Assembly: GCF_932526225.1 (NCBI RefSeq)
Contig: NC_064045.1
Span: 496,001-560,000 of the forward strand
Length of the DNA stretch: 64,000 nt
Reading direction: 5' to 3'
DNA from: Nematostella vectensis
Taxonomy: Eukaryota; Cnidaria; Anthozoa; Actiniaria; Edwardsiidae
A program made the translations under genes and the position numbers. A model generated the notes under the pieces. It saw only the letters and a list, made by a program, of their open reading frames with translations, searched no databases and was not told the DNA's origin. Positions 1-9,500 of the stretch are shown here, in pieces; the first letter of the stretch is position 1; every line of letters starts with the position of its first letter.

Positions 1-46
1 CTAACATGAGAGAAAAAGCGTCTTTTGTTTTAATTTTATATTGAAA

Positions 47-60
47 CCTGTGTCAACAGG
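47..60. other. Small hairpin overlapping the large one
   Basis: CCTGTGTCAACAGG has 5-bp perfect arms and a GTCA loop. Its right arm is also the start of the left arm of the large hairpin, so the two structures are mutually exclusive. Many units read CCTGAGTCAACAGG, which cuts the small stem to 4 bp. Confidence 0.7.
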
Positions 61-92
61 TGTAAAGTGTATTAACACTAGCTTTACACCTG
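57..92. other. Large hairpin present in nearly every monomer
   Basis: CAGGTGTAAAG (57-67) and CTTTACACCTG (82-92) are perfect reverse complements around a 14-nt loop. One more A-T pair (56 and 93) extends each arm to 12 bp. Units with CCTATAAAATATC keep a 10-bp stem. Units reading GCTATACACC (near 4,731 and 12,163) or CAAGTGTAAAG (near 60,426) break it. It could be a cruciform or a transcript hairpin. No function can be assigned. Confidence 0.85.
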
Positions 93-764
93 TAAAATAT
101 CAGCAACTATCTGTGATAGAAGTGGCTGGCGTAATGACAGCTTGGCTTGCTTGAATCTCTGCCTTGTATTTGGCTAGAACTAGTTCTTTGATCTCGAACG
201 GGTAAAGGGGCCCATGCAGGTTATTTTTTTTCACGATATACACCTTATAATTATAATTGATGTCCATCGCAATCCCTGCTTCCTAAAGTTATAGCCTAGT
301 GCACCACTGGAGTCCAATGGACTCCGTGAAATTTAAAAATTCATACTGCTAGTTTTGCCGCTGTTAATTTAACATATACCATTGTCTGGTCTTGCAAATA
401 AATAATAAGAGATACTTTATACATTTCAATATATACAGAAATACTTTATATATTAATATAATATAAGAGTCTCCAGAGGGACTGTGAAGGCTGTTCCAAA
501 AATGTGCTTATTATACATGTACGACCTACTTTGGGTTTAGAAGTTTGTGAGAAGTCATTGAATATCTTATTCGGTTTTGATTTATCTGGTGTACTGACTA
601 GTCCTCGTGCAGGTGCCAATGGCCAGATTAGAAGAGTTCTGGGCTCTTGTCAAAGTCGTATTCGTTTTTTATTTTTCGGTGTATTGAATAGTCCACATAG
701 TGTTCTTTGTTGAAGGGAAGTCTCAAACCTTCTGGGTTGGACCGCATATGGTACTTCTAAGAGC

Positions 765-774
765 CTCTCGAGAG
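765..774. other. CTCTCGAGAG palindrome (XhoI site)
   Basis: Perfect 10-bp palindrome containing CTCGAG, present in most units. Units near 37,832, 39,692 and 60,137 read CCTTTCGAGAG, and units near 48,981 and 54,558 read GCGTCTTGAGAG; both changes lose the XhoI site. Confidence 0.85.
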
Positions 775-1104
775 AACCAGCCTTATCTAGATTTTTTTGG
801 TCCGTCCTGTCACGCCCAGGGCATGCACAAACAAGTGTGGGCCGCACCCACCTTCACTATTGTAATGGTCCCTCTTCCTTATCACAAGTCTGGTACTCTT
901 AACATTATGTGGTGTCATTGAGTAATGTACTCTTACATGAGAGAGAAAGCGTCTTTTGTTTTAATTTTATATTGAAACCTGTGTCAACAGGTGTAAAGTG
1001 TATTAACACTAGCTTTACACCTATAAAATATCAACAACTATCTGTGATAGAAGTGGCTGGCGTAATGACAGCATGGCTTGCTTGAATCTGCCTTGTATTT
1101 GGCT

Positions 1105-1116
1105 AGAACTAGTTCT
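1105..1116. other. AGAACTAGTTCT palindrome (SpeI site)
   Basis: Perfect 12-bp palindrome with an ACTAGT core, conserved in most units. Exceptions read AGAGCTAGTTCT (near 5,757 and 13,187) or AGAACTTGTTCT (near 27,112). Confidence 0.85.
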
Positions 1117-1152
1117 TTGATCTCGAACGGGTAAAGGGGCCCATGCAGGTAA

Positions 1153-1160
1153 TTTTTTTT
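1153..1160. repeat. Variable T-run 1
   Basis: Run of eight T followed by CACGATATACACC. Between units it varies in length and form: longer runs ending TTTACG, GTTTTTCACG in lineage I and related units, and an expanded copy with an internal CTTT at about 63,378-63,393. It accounts for part of the monomer length variation. Confidence 0.9.
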
Positions 1161-1173
1161 CACGATATACACC

Positions 1174-1185
1174 TTATAATTATAA
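1174..1185. other. TTATAATTATAA palindrome
   Basis: Perfect 12-bp A/T palindrome in almost every unit. Units near 19,755 and 24,392 read TTATGATTATAA. A/T palindromes are common in low-complexity DNA, so little can be inferred. Confidence 0.8.
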
Positions 1186-1237
1186 TTGATGTCCATCGCA
1201 ATCCCTGCTTCCTAAAGTTAGAGCCTAGTGCACCACT

Positions 1238-1254
1238 GGAGTCCAATGGACTCC
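1238..1254. other. GGAGTCC-AAT-GGACTCC hairpin
   Basis: Seven-bp perfect arms around a 3-nt loop, intact in many units. Several E-type leading segments instead read GGAGTCTAATGGACACC (near 6,820, 7,746, 14,250, 21,676 and 28,174), which breaks the pairing on both sides. Others read GGTTTCAATGGACTCC or GGATTTCAATGGACTCC (near 34,660, 37,442, 58,819 and 59,747). The uncompensated changes argue against selection on this stem. Confidence 0.8.
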
Positions 1255-1280
1255 GAGAAATTTAAAAATGCATACTGCAA

Positions 1281-1398
1281 GTTTTGCCGCTGTTAATTTA
1301 TCATATACCATTGTCTGGTCTCGCAAATAAATAATAAGAGATACATTATATATTTCAATATATACAGAAATACTTTATATATTAATATAATATAAGAG
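1281..1398. repeat. A/T-rich segment of the monomer
   Basis: The most A/T-rich part of each unit. It runs from the CTAGTTTTGCCGCTGTTAAT boundary through CAAATAAATAATAAGAG and TCAATATATACAG to AATATAATATAAGAG. It contains the 12-bp palindrome TATATTAATATA at 1378-1389, broken in units reading TATGTTAATATA. TATA-like strings occur, but nothing else supports a promoter. Confidence 0.75.
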
Positions 1399-1591
1399 TC
1401 TCAAGAGGGACTTTGAAGGCTGTTCCAAAACTGTGCTTATTATACATGTACGACCTACTTTGGGTTTAGAAGTTTGTGAGAAGTCATTGAATTTCTTATT
1501 CGGTTTTGATTCTCTGGTTACTGACAAGTCCTGGTGCAGGTGCTAATGGCCAGATTAGAAGAGTTTTTGGCTCTTGTCAAAGTCGTATTCG

Positions 1592-1603
1592 TTTTTTTTT
1601 TTT
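1592..1603. repeat. Variable T-run 2
   Basis: Twelve T here, ahead of CGGTGTTTTGAATAG. Other units read TTTTTTATTTTTCGG (lineages A, C, D, F) or have about 8 to 17 T. Length changes shift which reading frame continues into the anchor region; for example the units at 57,350 and 62,926 fuse two frames that are separate in D units. Confidence 0.9.
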
Positions 1604-1757
1604 CGGTGTTTTGAATAGTCCACATGGTGTTCTTTGTTGAAGGGAAGTCTCAAAACTTCTGGGTTGGACCGCATGTGGTACTTCTAAGAGCCTCTCGAGA
1701 GAACAAGCCTTATCTAGATTTTTTTGGTCCGTCCTGTCACGCCCAGGGCATGCACAA

Positions 1758-1765
1758 ACACGTGT
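1758..1765. other. ACACGTGT palindrome (E-box-like CACGTG)
   Basis: Present in units with CACGTGTGG. Lost in the two lineage A units (CAAGTGTGG). C, F and J units have CACGTGAGG, which keeps the 6-bp core. CACGTG is a known binding core for bHLH factors, but binding here is untested. Confidence 0.6.
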
Positions 1766-4700
1766 GGGCACCAACCCCTATCACTTTTGTAATGGTCCTT
1801 CTTCCCTATCACAAGTCTGCTACTCATAACATTATGTGGTGTCATGGAGTAATGTACTCTAACATGAGAGAGAAAGCGTCTTTTGTTTTCATTTTATATT
1901 GAAACCTGTGTCAACAGGTGTAAAGTGTATTAACACTAGCTTTACACCTGTAAAATATCAGCAACTATTTTTGATAGAAGTGGCTGTCGTAATGACAGCT
2001 TGGCTTGCTTGAATCTCTGCCTTGTATTTGGCTAGAACTAGTTCTTTGATCTCGAACGGGTAAAGGGGCCCATGCAGGTTATTTTTTTTTTTACGATATA
2101 CACCTTATAATTATAATTGATGTCCATCGCAATCCCTGCTTCCTAAAGTTAGAGCCTAGTGCACCACTGGAGTCCAATGGACTCCGTGAAATTTAAAAAT
2201 GCATACCGCTAGTTTTGCCGCTGTTAATTTATCATATACCATTGTTTGGTCTCGCAAATAAATAATAAGAGATACATTATATATTTCAATATATACAGAA
2301 ATACTTTATATATTAATATAATATAAGAGTCTCAAGAGGGACTTTGAAGGCTGTTCCAAAACTGTGCTTATTATACATGTACGACCTACTTTGGGTTTAG
2401 AAGTTTGTGAGAAGTCATTGAATATCTTATTCGGTTTTGATTCTCTGGTTACTGACAAGTCCTGGTGCAGGTGCTAATGGCCAGATTAGAAGAGTTTTTG
2501 GCTCTTGTCAAAGTCGTATTCGTTTTTTTTTTTTCGGTGTTTTGAATAGTCCACATGGTGTTCTTTGTTGAAGGGAAGTCTCAAAACTTCTGGGTTGGAC
2601 CGCATGTGGTACTTCTAAGAGCCTCTCGAGAGAACAAGCCTTATCTAGATTTTTTTGGTCCGTCCTGTCACGCCCAGGGCATGCACAAACACGTGTGGGC
2701 ACCAACCCCTATCACTTTTGTAATGGTCCTTCTTCCCTATCACAAGTCTGCTACTCATAACATTATGTGGTGTCATGGAGTAATGTACTCTAACATGAGA
2801 GAGAAAGCGTCTTTTGTTTTCATTTTATATTGAAACCTGTGTCAACAGGTGTAAAGTGTATTAACACTAGCTTTACACCTGTAAAATATCAGCAACTATT
2901 TTTGATAGAAGTGGCTGTCGTAATGACAGCTTGGCTTGCTTGAATCTCTGCCTTGTATTTGGCTAGAACTAGTTCTTTGATCTCGAACGGGTAAAGGGGC
3001 CTATGCAGGTTATTTTTTTTTTTACGATATACACCTTATAATTATAATTGATGTCCATCGCAATCCCTGCTTCCTAAAGTTAGAGCCTAGTGCACCACTG
3101 GAGTCCAATGGACTCCGTGAAATTTAAAAATGCATACCGCTAGTTTTGCCGCTGTTAATTTATCATATACCATTGTTTGGTCTCGCAAATAAATAATAAG
3201 AGATACATTATATATTTCAATATATACAGCAATACTTTATATGTTAATATAATATAAGAGTCTCCAGAGGGACTTTGAAGGCTGTTCCAAAACTGTGCTT
3301 ATTATACATGTACGACCTACTTTGGGTTTAGAAGTTTGTGAGAAGTCATTGAATATCTTATTCGGTTTTGATTCTCTGGTTACTGACAAGTCCTGGTGCA
3401 GGTGCCAATGGCCAGATTAGAAGAATTCTGGGCTCTTGTCAAAGTCGTATTCGTTTTTTATTTTTCGGTGTATTGAATAGTCCACATAGTGTTCTTTGTT
3501 GAAGGGAAGTCTCAAAACTTCTGGGTTGGACCGCATATGGTACTTTTAAGAGCCTCTCGAGAGAACAAGCCTTATCTAGATTTTTTTGGTCCGTCCTGTC
3601 ACGCCCAGGGCATGCACAAACACGTGAGGGCTCTAACCCCCATCACTTTTGTAATGGTCCTTCTTCCTTATCACAAGTCTGCTACTCAAAACATTATGTG
3701 GTGTCATGGAGTAATGTAGTCTTACATGAGAGAGAAAGCGTCTTTTGTTTTAATTTTATATTGAAACCTGAGTCAACAGGTGTAAAGTGTATTAACACTA
3801 GCTTTACACCTGTAAAATATCAGCAACTATCTGTCATAGAAGTGGCTGGCGTGAAGACAGCTTGGTTTGCTTGAATCTCTGCCTTGTATTTGGATAGAAC
3901 TAGTTCTTTGATCTCGAACGGGTAAAGGGGCCCATGCAGGTTATTTTTTTTTACGATATACACCTTATAATTATAATTGATGTCCATCGCAATCCCTGCT
4001 TCCTAAAGTTAGAGCCTAGTGCACCACTGGAGTCCAATGGACTCCGTGAAATTTAAAAATGCATACCGCTAGTTTTGCCGCTGTTAATTTATCATATACC
4101 ATTGTTTGGTCTCGCAAATAAATAATAAGAGATACTTTATACATTTCAATATATACAGAAATACTTTATATATTAATATAATATAAGAGTCTCCAGAGGG
4201 ACTTTGAAGGCTGTTCCAAAACTGTGCTTATTATACATGTACGACCTACTTTGGGTTTAGAAGTTTGTGAGAAGTCATTGAATATCTTATTCGGTTTTGA
4301 TTCTCTGGTTACTGACAAGTCCTGGTGCAGGTGCCAATGGCCAGATTAGAAGAATTCTGGGCTCTTGTCAAAGTCGTATTCGTTTTTTATTTTTCGGTGT
4401 ATTGAATAGTCCACATAGTGTTCTTTGTTGAAGGGAAGTCTCAAAACTTCTGGGTTGGACCGCATATGGTACTTTTAAGAGCCTCTCGAGAGAACAAGCC
4501 TTATCTAGATTTGTTTGGTCCGTCCTGTCACGCCCAGGGCATGCACAAACACGTGAGGGCACCAACCCCCATCACTTTTGTAATGGTCCTTCTTCCTTAT
4601 CACAAGTCTGCTACTCAAAACATTATGTGGTGTCATGGAGTAATGTAGTCTTACATGAGAGAGAAAGCGTCTTTTGTTTTAATTTTATATTGAAACCTGA

Positions 4701-4945
4701 GTCAACAGGTGTAAAGTGTATTAACACTAGCTATACACCTGTAAAATATCAGCAACTATCTGTCATAGAAGTGGCTGGCGTAAAGACAGCTTGGCTTGCT
4801 TGAATCTCTGCCTTGTATTTGGATAGAACTAGTTCTTTGATCTCGAACGGGTAAAGGGGCCCATGCAGGTTATTTTTTTTTTACGATATACACCTTATAA
4901 TTATAATTGATGTCCATCGCAATCCCTGCTTCCTAAAGTTAGAGC

Positions 4946-5248
4946 CTAGTGCACCACTGGAGTCCAATGGACTCCGTGAAATTTAAAAATGCATACCGCT
5001 AGTTTTGCCGCTGTTAATTTATCATATACCATTGTTTGGTCTCGCAAATAAATAATAAGAGATACTTTATACATTTCAATATATACAGAAATACTTTTTA
5101 TATTAATATAATATAAGAGTCTCCAGAGGGACTTTGAAGGCTGTTCCAAAACTGTGCTTATTATACATGTACGACCTACTTTGGGTTTAGAAGTTTGTGA
5201 GAAGTCATTGAATATCTTATTCGGTTTTGATTCTCTGGTTACTGACAA
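4946..5248 (-). other. 100-codon minus-strand open frame, probably not a gene
   Basis: Open frame starting MSVTRESKPNKIFNDFSQTS and running through the A/T-rich segment. In this copy a one-base change in the A/T block (ACTTTTTATATT rather than ACTTTATATATT) may be what keeps it open. Related shorter versions occur at 31,012-31,239, 34,715-34,942 and 58,851-59,108. No domain is recognised, and the extension into A/T-rich sequence argues against coding. Confidence 0.2.
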
Positions 5249-6083
5249 GTCCTGGTGCAGGTGCCAATGGCCAGATTAGAAGAATTCTGGGCTCTTGTCA
5301 AAGTCGTATTCGTTTTTTTATTTTTTGGTGTATTGAATAGTCCACATAGTGTTCTTTGTTGAAGGGAAGTCTCAAAACTTCTGGGTTGGACCGCATATGG
5401 TACTTTTAAGAGCCTCTCGAGAGAACAAGCCTTATCTAGATTTTTTTGGTCCGTCCTGTCACGCCCAGGGCATGCACAAACACGTGAGGGCACCAACCCC
5501 CATCACTTTTGTAATGGTCCTTCTTCCTTATCACAAGTCTGCTACTCAAAACATTATGTGGTGTCATGGAGTAATGTAGTCTTACATGAGAGAGAAAGCG
5601 TCTTTTGTTTTAATTTTATATTGAAACCTGAGTCAACAGGTGTAAAGTGTATTAACACTAGCTTTACACCTGTAAAATATCAGCAACTATCTGTCATAGA
5701 AGTGGCTGGCGTAAAGACAGCTTGGCTTGCTTGAATCTCTGCCTTGTATTTGGATAGAGCTAGTTCTTTGATCTCGAACGGGTAAAGGGGCCCATGCAGG
5801 TTATTTTTTTTCACGATATACACCTTATAATTATAATTGATGTCCATCGCAATCCCTGCTTCCTAAAGTTAGAGCCTAGTGCACCACTGGAGTCCAATGG
5901 ACTCCGAGAAATTTAAAAATTCATACTGCTAGTTTTGCCGCTGTTAATTTAACATATACCATTGTCGGGTGTTGCAAATAAATAATAAGAGATACTTTAT
6001 ACATTTCAATATATACAGAAATACTTTATATATTAATATAATATAAGAGTCTCCAGAGGGACTTTGAAGGCTGTTCCAAAAAT

Positions 6084-6293
6084 GTGCTTATTATACATGT
6101 ACGACCTACTTTGGGTTTAGAAGTTTGTGAGAAGTCATTGAATATCTTATTCGGTTTTGATTTATCTGGTGTACTGACTAGTCCTGGTGCAGGTGCCAAT
6201 GGCCAGATTAGAAGAGTTCTGGGCTCTTGTCAAAGTCGTATTCGTTTTTTATTTTTCGGTGTATTGAATAGTCCACATGGTGTTCTTTGTTAA
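6084..6293 (+). other. Recurrent 69-codon open frame, probably not a gene (example in a D unit)
   Basis: Open frame starting MLIIHVRPTLGLEVCEKS and ending in NSPHGVLC. It is open in many D-type units (for example 13,515, 20,941, 27,438, 29,294, 38,569, 45,068, 50,644 and 60,873). In most C, E and F units the start is missing (AAACTGTGC instead of AAATGTGC) and the frame is interrupted by the 2-bp-shorter TCTCTGGTTACTGAC segment. It contains no domain I recognise. It ends 17 bp inside the following 92-codon frame. No ribosome-binding or splice context supports translation. Confidence 0.3.
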
Positions 6294-6555
6294 AGGGAAG
6301 TCTCAAAACTTCTGGGTTGGACCGCATATGGTACTTCTAAGAGCCTCTCGAGAGAACCAGCCTTATCTAGATTTTTTTGGTCCGTCCTGTCACGCCCAGG
6401 GTATGCACAAACACGTGTGGGCCGCACCCACCATCACTTTTGTAATGGTCCCTCTTCCTTATCACAAGTCTGGTACTCTTAACATTATGTGGTGTCATGG
6501 AGTAATGTACTCTTACATGAGAGAGAAAGCGTCTTTTGTTTTAATTTTATATTGA
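6277..6555 (+). other. Recurrent 92-codon open frame, probably not a gene (example in a D unit)
   Basis: Starts MVFFVKGKSQNFWVGPHMV and ends MREKASFVLILY. The same frame is open in most units. C units stop at 76 codons (ATGTAGTCTT). Units at 33,191, 35,972, 37,832 and 39,692 are shifted by an extra T before GGTCCGTCC. Units at 42,479, 47,118 and 52,694 stop at TCCTTTAAAG, and units at 48,981 and 54,558 stop at CTTGAGAG. The differences I can see between lineages are mostly amino-acid changing (K/E, Q/K, AAPTI/APTPI, GTLN/ATHN). I see no signal peptide, catalytic motif or known domain. It may be an accident of a homogenised repeat. Transcription cannot be judged from the sequence. Confidence 0.3.
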
Positions 6556-9500
6556 AACCTGTGTCAACAGGTGTAAAGTGTATTAACACTAGCTTTACAC
6601 CTATAAAATATCAACAACTATCTGTGATAGAAGTGGCTGGCGTAATGACAGCTTGGCTTGCTTGAATCTGTCTTGTATTTGGCTAGAACTAGTTCTTTGA
6701 TCTCGAACGGGTAAAGGGGCCCATGCAGGTTATTTTTTTTCACGATATACACCTTATAATTATAATTGATGTCCATCGCAATCCCTGCTTCCTAAAGTTA
6801 GAGCCTAGTGCACCACTGGAGTCTAATGGACACCGAGAAATTTAAAAATGCATACTGCTAGTTTTGCCGCTGTTAATTTATCATATACCATTGTCTGGTC
6901 TCGCAAATAAATAATAAGAGATACATTATATATTTCAATATATACAGAAATACTTTATATATTAATATAATATAAGAGTCTCCAGAGGGACTTTGAAGGC
7001 TGTTCCAAAACTGTGCTTATTATACATGTACGACCTACTTTGGGTTTAGAAGTTTGTGAGAAGTCATTGAATATCTTATTCGGTTTTGATTCTCTGGTTA
7101 CTGACAAGTCCTGGTGCAGGTGCTAATGGCCAGATTAGAAGAGTTCTGGGCTCTTGTCAAAGTCGTATTCGTTTTTTTTTTCTGTGTTTTGAATAGTCCA
7201 CATGGTGTTCTTTGTTGAAGGGAAGTCTCAAAACTTCTGGGTTGGACCGCATGTGGTACTTCTAAGAGCCTCTCGAGAGAACAAGCCTTATCTAGATTTT
7301 TTTGGTCCGTCCTGTCACGCCCAGGGCATGCACAAACACGTGGGGGCACCAACCCCTATCACTTTTGTAATGGTCCTTCTTCCCTATCACAAGTCTGCTA
7401 CTCATAACATTATGTGGTGTCATGGAGTAATGTACTCTAACATGAGAGAGAAAGCGTCTTTTGTTTTAATTTTATATTGAAACCTGTGTCAACAGGTGTA
7501 AAGTGTATTAACACTAGCTTTACACCTGTAAAATATCAGCAACTATCTGTGATAGAAGTGGCTGGCGTAATGACAGCTTGGCTTGCTTGAATCTCTGCCT
7601 TGTATTTGGCTAGAACTAGTTCTTTGATCTCGAACGGGTAAAGGGGCCCATGCAGGTTATTTTTTTTCACGATATACACCTTATAATTATAATTGATGTC
7701 CATCGCAATCCCTGCTTCCTAAATTTAGAGCCTAGTGCACCACTGGAGTCTAATGGACACCGAGAAATTTAAAAATGCATACTGCTAGTTTTGCCGCTGT
7801 TAATTTATCATATACCATTGTCTGGTCTCGCAAATAAATAATAAGAGATACATTATATATTTCAATATATACAGAAATACTTTATATATTAATATAATAT
7901 AAGAGTCTCCAGAGGGACTTTGAAGGCTGTTCCAAAACTGTGCTTATTATACATGTACGACCTACTTTGGGTTTAGAAGTTTGTGAGAAGTCATTGAATA
8001 TCTTATTCGGTTTTGATTCTCTGGTTACTGACAAGTCCTGGTGCAGGTGCTAATGGCCAGATTAGAAGAGTTCTGGGCTCTTGTCAAAGTCGTATTCGTT
8101 TTTTTTTCTGTGTTTTGAATAGTCCACATGGTGTTCTTTGTTGAAGGGAAGTCTCAAAACTTCTGGGTTGGACCGCATGTGGTACTTCTAAGAGCCTCTC
8201 GAGAGAACAAGCCTTATCTAGATTTTTTTGGTCCGTCCTGTCACGCCCAGGGCATGCACAAACACGTGTGGGCACCAACCCCTATCACTTTTGTAATGGT
8301 CCTTCTTCCCTATCACAAGTCTGCTACTCATAACATTATGTGGTGTCATGGAGTAATGTACTCTAACATGAGAGAGAAAGCGTCTTTTGTTTTAATTTTA
8401 TATTGAAACCTGTGTCAACAGGTGTAAAGTGTATTAACACTAGCTTTACACCTGTAAAATATCAGCAACTATCTGTGATAGAAGTGGCTGGCGTAATGAC
8501 AGCTTGGCTTGCTTGAATCTCTGCCTTGTATTTGGCTAGAACTAGTTCTTTGATCTCGAACGGGTAAAGGGGCCCATGCAGGTTATTTTTTTTCACGATA
8601 TACACCTTATAATTATAATTGATGTCCATCGCAATCCCTGCTTCCTAAAGTTATAGCCTAGTGCACCACTGGAGTCCAATGGACTCCGTGAAATTTAAAA
8701 ATTCATACTGCTAGTTTTGCCGCTGTTAATTTAACATATACCATTGTCTGGTCTTGCAAATAAATAATAAGAGATACTTTATACATTTCAATATATACAG
8801 AAATACTTTATATATTAATATAATATAAGAGTCTCCAGAGGGACTGTGAAGGCTGTTCCAAAAATGTGCTTATTATACATGTACGACCTACTTTGGGTTT
8901 AGAAGTTTGTGAGAAGTCATTGCATATCTTATTCGGTTTTGATTTATCTGGTGTACTGACTAGTCCTCGTGCAGGTGCCAATGGCCAGATTAGAAGAGTT
9001 CTGGGCTCTTGTCAAAGTCGTATTCGTTTTTTATTTTTCGGTGTATTGAATAGTCCACATAGTGTTCTTTGTTGAAGGGAAGTCTCAAACCTTCTGGGTT
9101 GGACCGCATATGGTACTTCTAAGAGCCTCTCGAGAGAACCAGCCTTATCTAGATTTTTTTGGTCCGTCCTGTCACGCCCAGGGCATGCACAAACAAGTGT
9201 GGGCCGCACCCACCTTCACTATTGTAATGGTCCCTCTTCCTTATCACAAGTCTGGTACTCTTAACATTATGTGGTGTCATGGAGTAATGTACTCTTACAT
9301 GAGAGAGAAAGCGTCTTTTGTTTTAATTTTATATTGAAACCTGTGTCAACAGGTGTAAAGTGTATTAACACTAGCTTTACACCTATAAAATATCAACAAC
9401 TATCTGTGATAGAAGTGGCTGGCGTAATGACAGCTTGGCTTGCTTGAATCTGCCTTGTATTTGGCTAGAACTAGTTCTTTGATCTCGAACGGGTAAAGGG

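Larger units (their letters stand above)
1..699 (+). repeat. Partial first monomer (3' three quarters)
   Basis: The window opens inside a monomer, at the CTAACATGAGAG segment that lies about 230 bp after the anchor in complete units. It matches the DNA 8,362 bp downstream (8,363 onward), including the rarer TTATAGCC near 290-296 and GACTGTGAAGG at 480-490. The array therefore continues to the left of the window. Confidence 0.95.
700..1626 (+). repeat. Reference monomer (lineage A, 927 bp)
   Basis: First complete unit, used here to map internal landmarks. In order it carries a CTCTCGAGAG palindrome, a T-run followed by GGTCCGTCCTG, the TGTCAACAGGTGTAAAG hairpin region, an AGAACTAGTTCT palindrome, an ApaI site (GGGCCC), an A/T-rich TTATAATTATAA palindrome, a GGAGTCC/GGACTCC hairpin, an A/T-rich block of about 120 bp (CAAATAAATAATAAGAG onward) and a second T-run just before the next anchor. 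Variants shared only with the copy at 9,062 are TCTCAAACCTTC, CAAGTGTGG instead of CACGTGTGG, and CCTTCACTATTG. A private G to T change at CATTGAGTAATG puts a stop in the plus-strand open frame. Confidence 0.95.
1..2230 (+). repeat. Block copied at 8,363-10,590 (lag 8,362 bp, 9 units)
   Basis: The partial first unit, lineage A and most of the following B unit match 8,362 bp downstream. Shared rare variants are TCTCAAACC, CAAGTGTGG, GTCCTCGTGC and AGAGTTTTTGG. Right of about 2,230 this register ends and a lag of 7,431 bp takes over, because lineage B occurs twice here (1,627 and 2,558) but once downstream (9,989). End points are read by eye to within a few tens of bases. Confidence 0.8.

Noticed and set aside
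690-705. CENP-B box
   Set aside because: TTCGGTGTATTGAAT matches the TTCG and central A, but the CGGG half is absent. No other site in the monomer fits better.
650-847. Minus-strand open frames of about 65 codons (RVCACPGRDRTDQKNLDKA and relatives)
   Set aside because: They lie opposite the 92-codon frame in the same segment of every unit, have no recognisable domain, and change length with each T-run change. They look like shadow frames of a repeat.
1120-1132. Minus-strand GTTCGAGATC as a tRNA or Pol III B box
   Set aside because: It matches most of the GWTCRANNC pattern but fails the final C. I saw no A box at suitable spacing and no cloverleaf.
1376-1398. TATA-box promoter in the A/T-rich segment
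   Set aside because: TATA-like strings are expected in an A/T-rich stretch of this length, and there is no associated gene, initiator or conserved start context.
700-1626. Monomer as a DNA transposon with terminal inverted repeats
   Set aside because: No inverted pair bounds the unit, no target-site duplication is visible, and the palindromes are internal and local.
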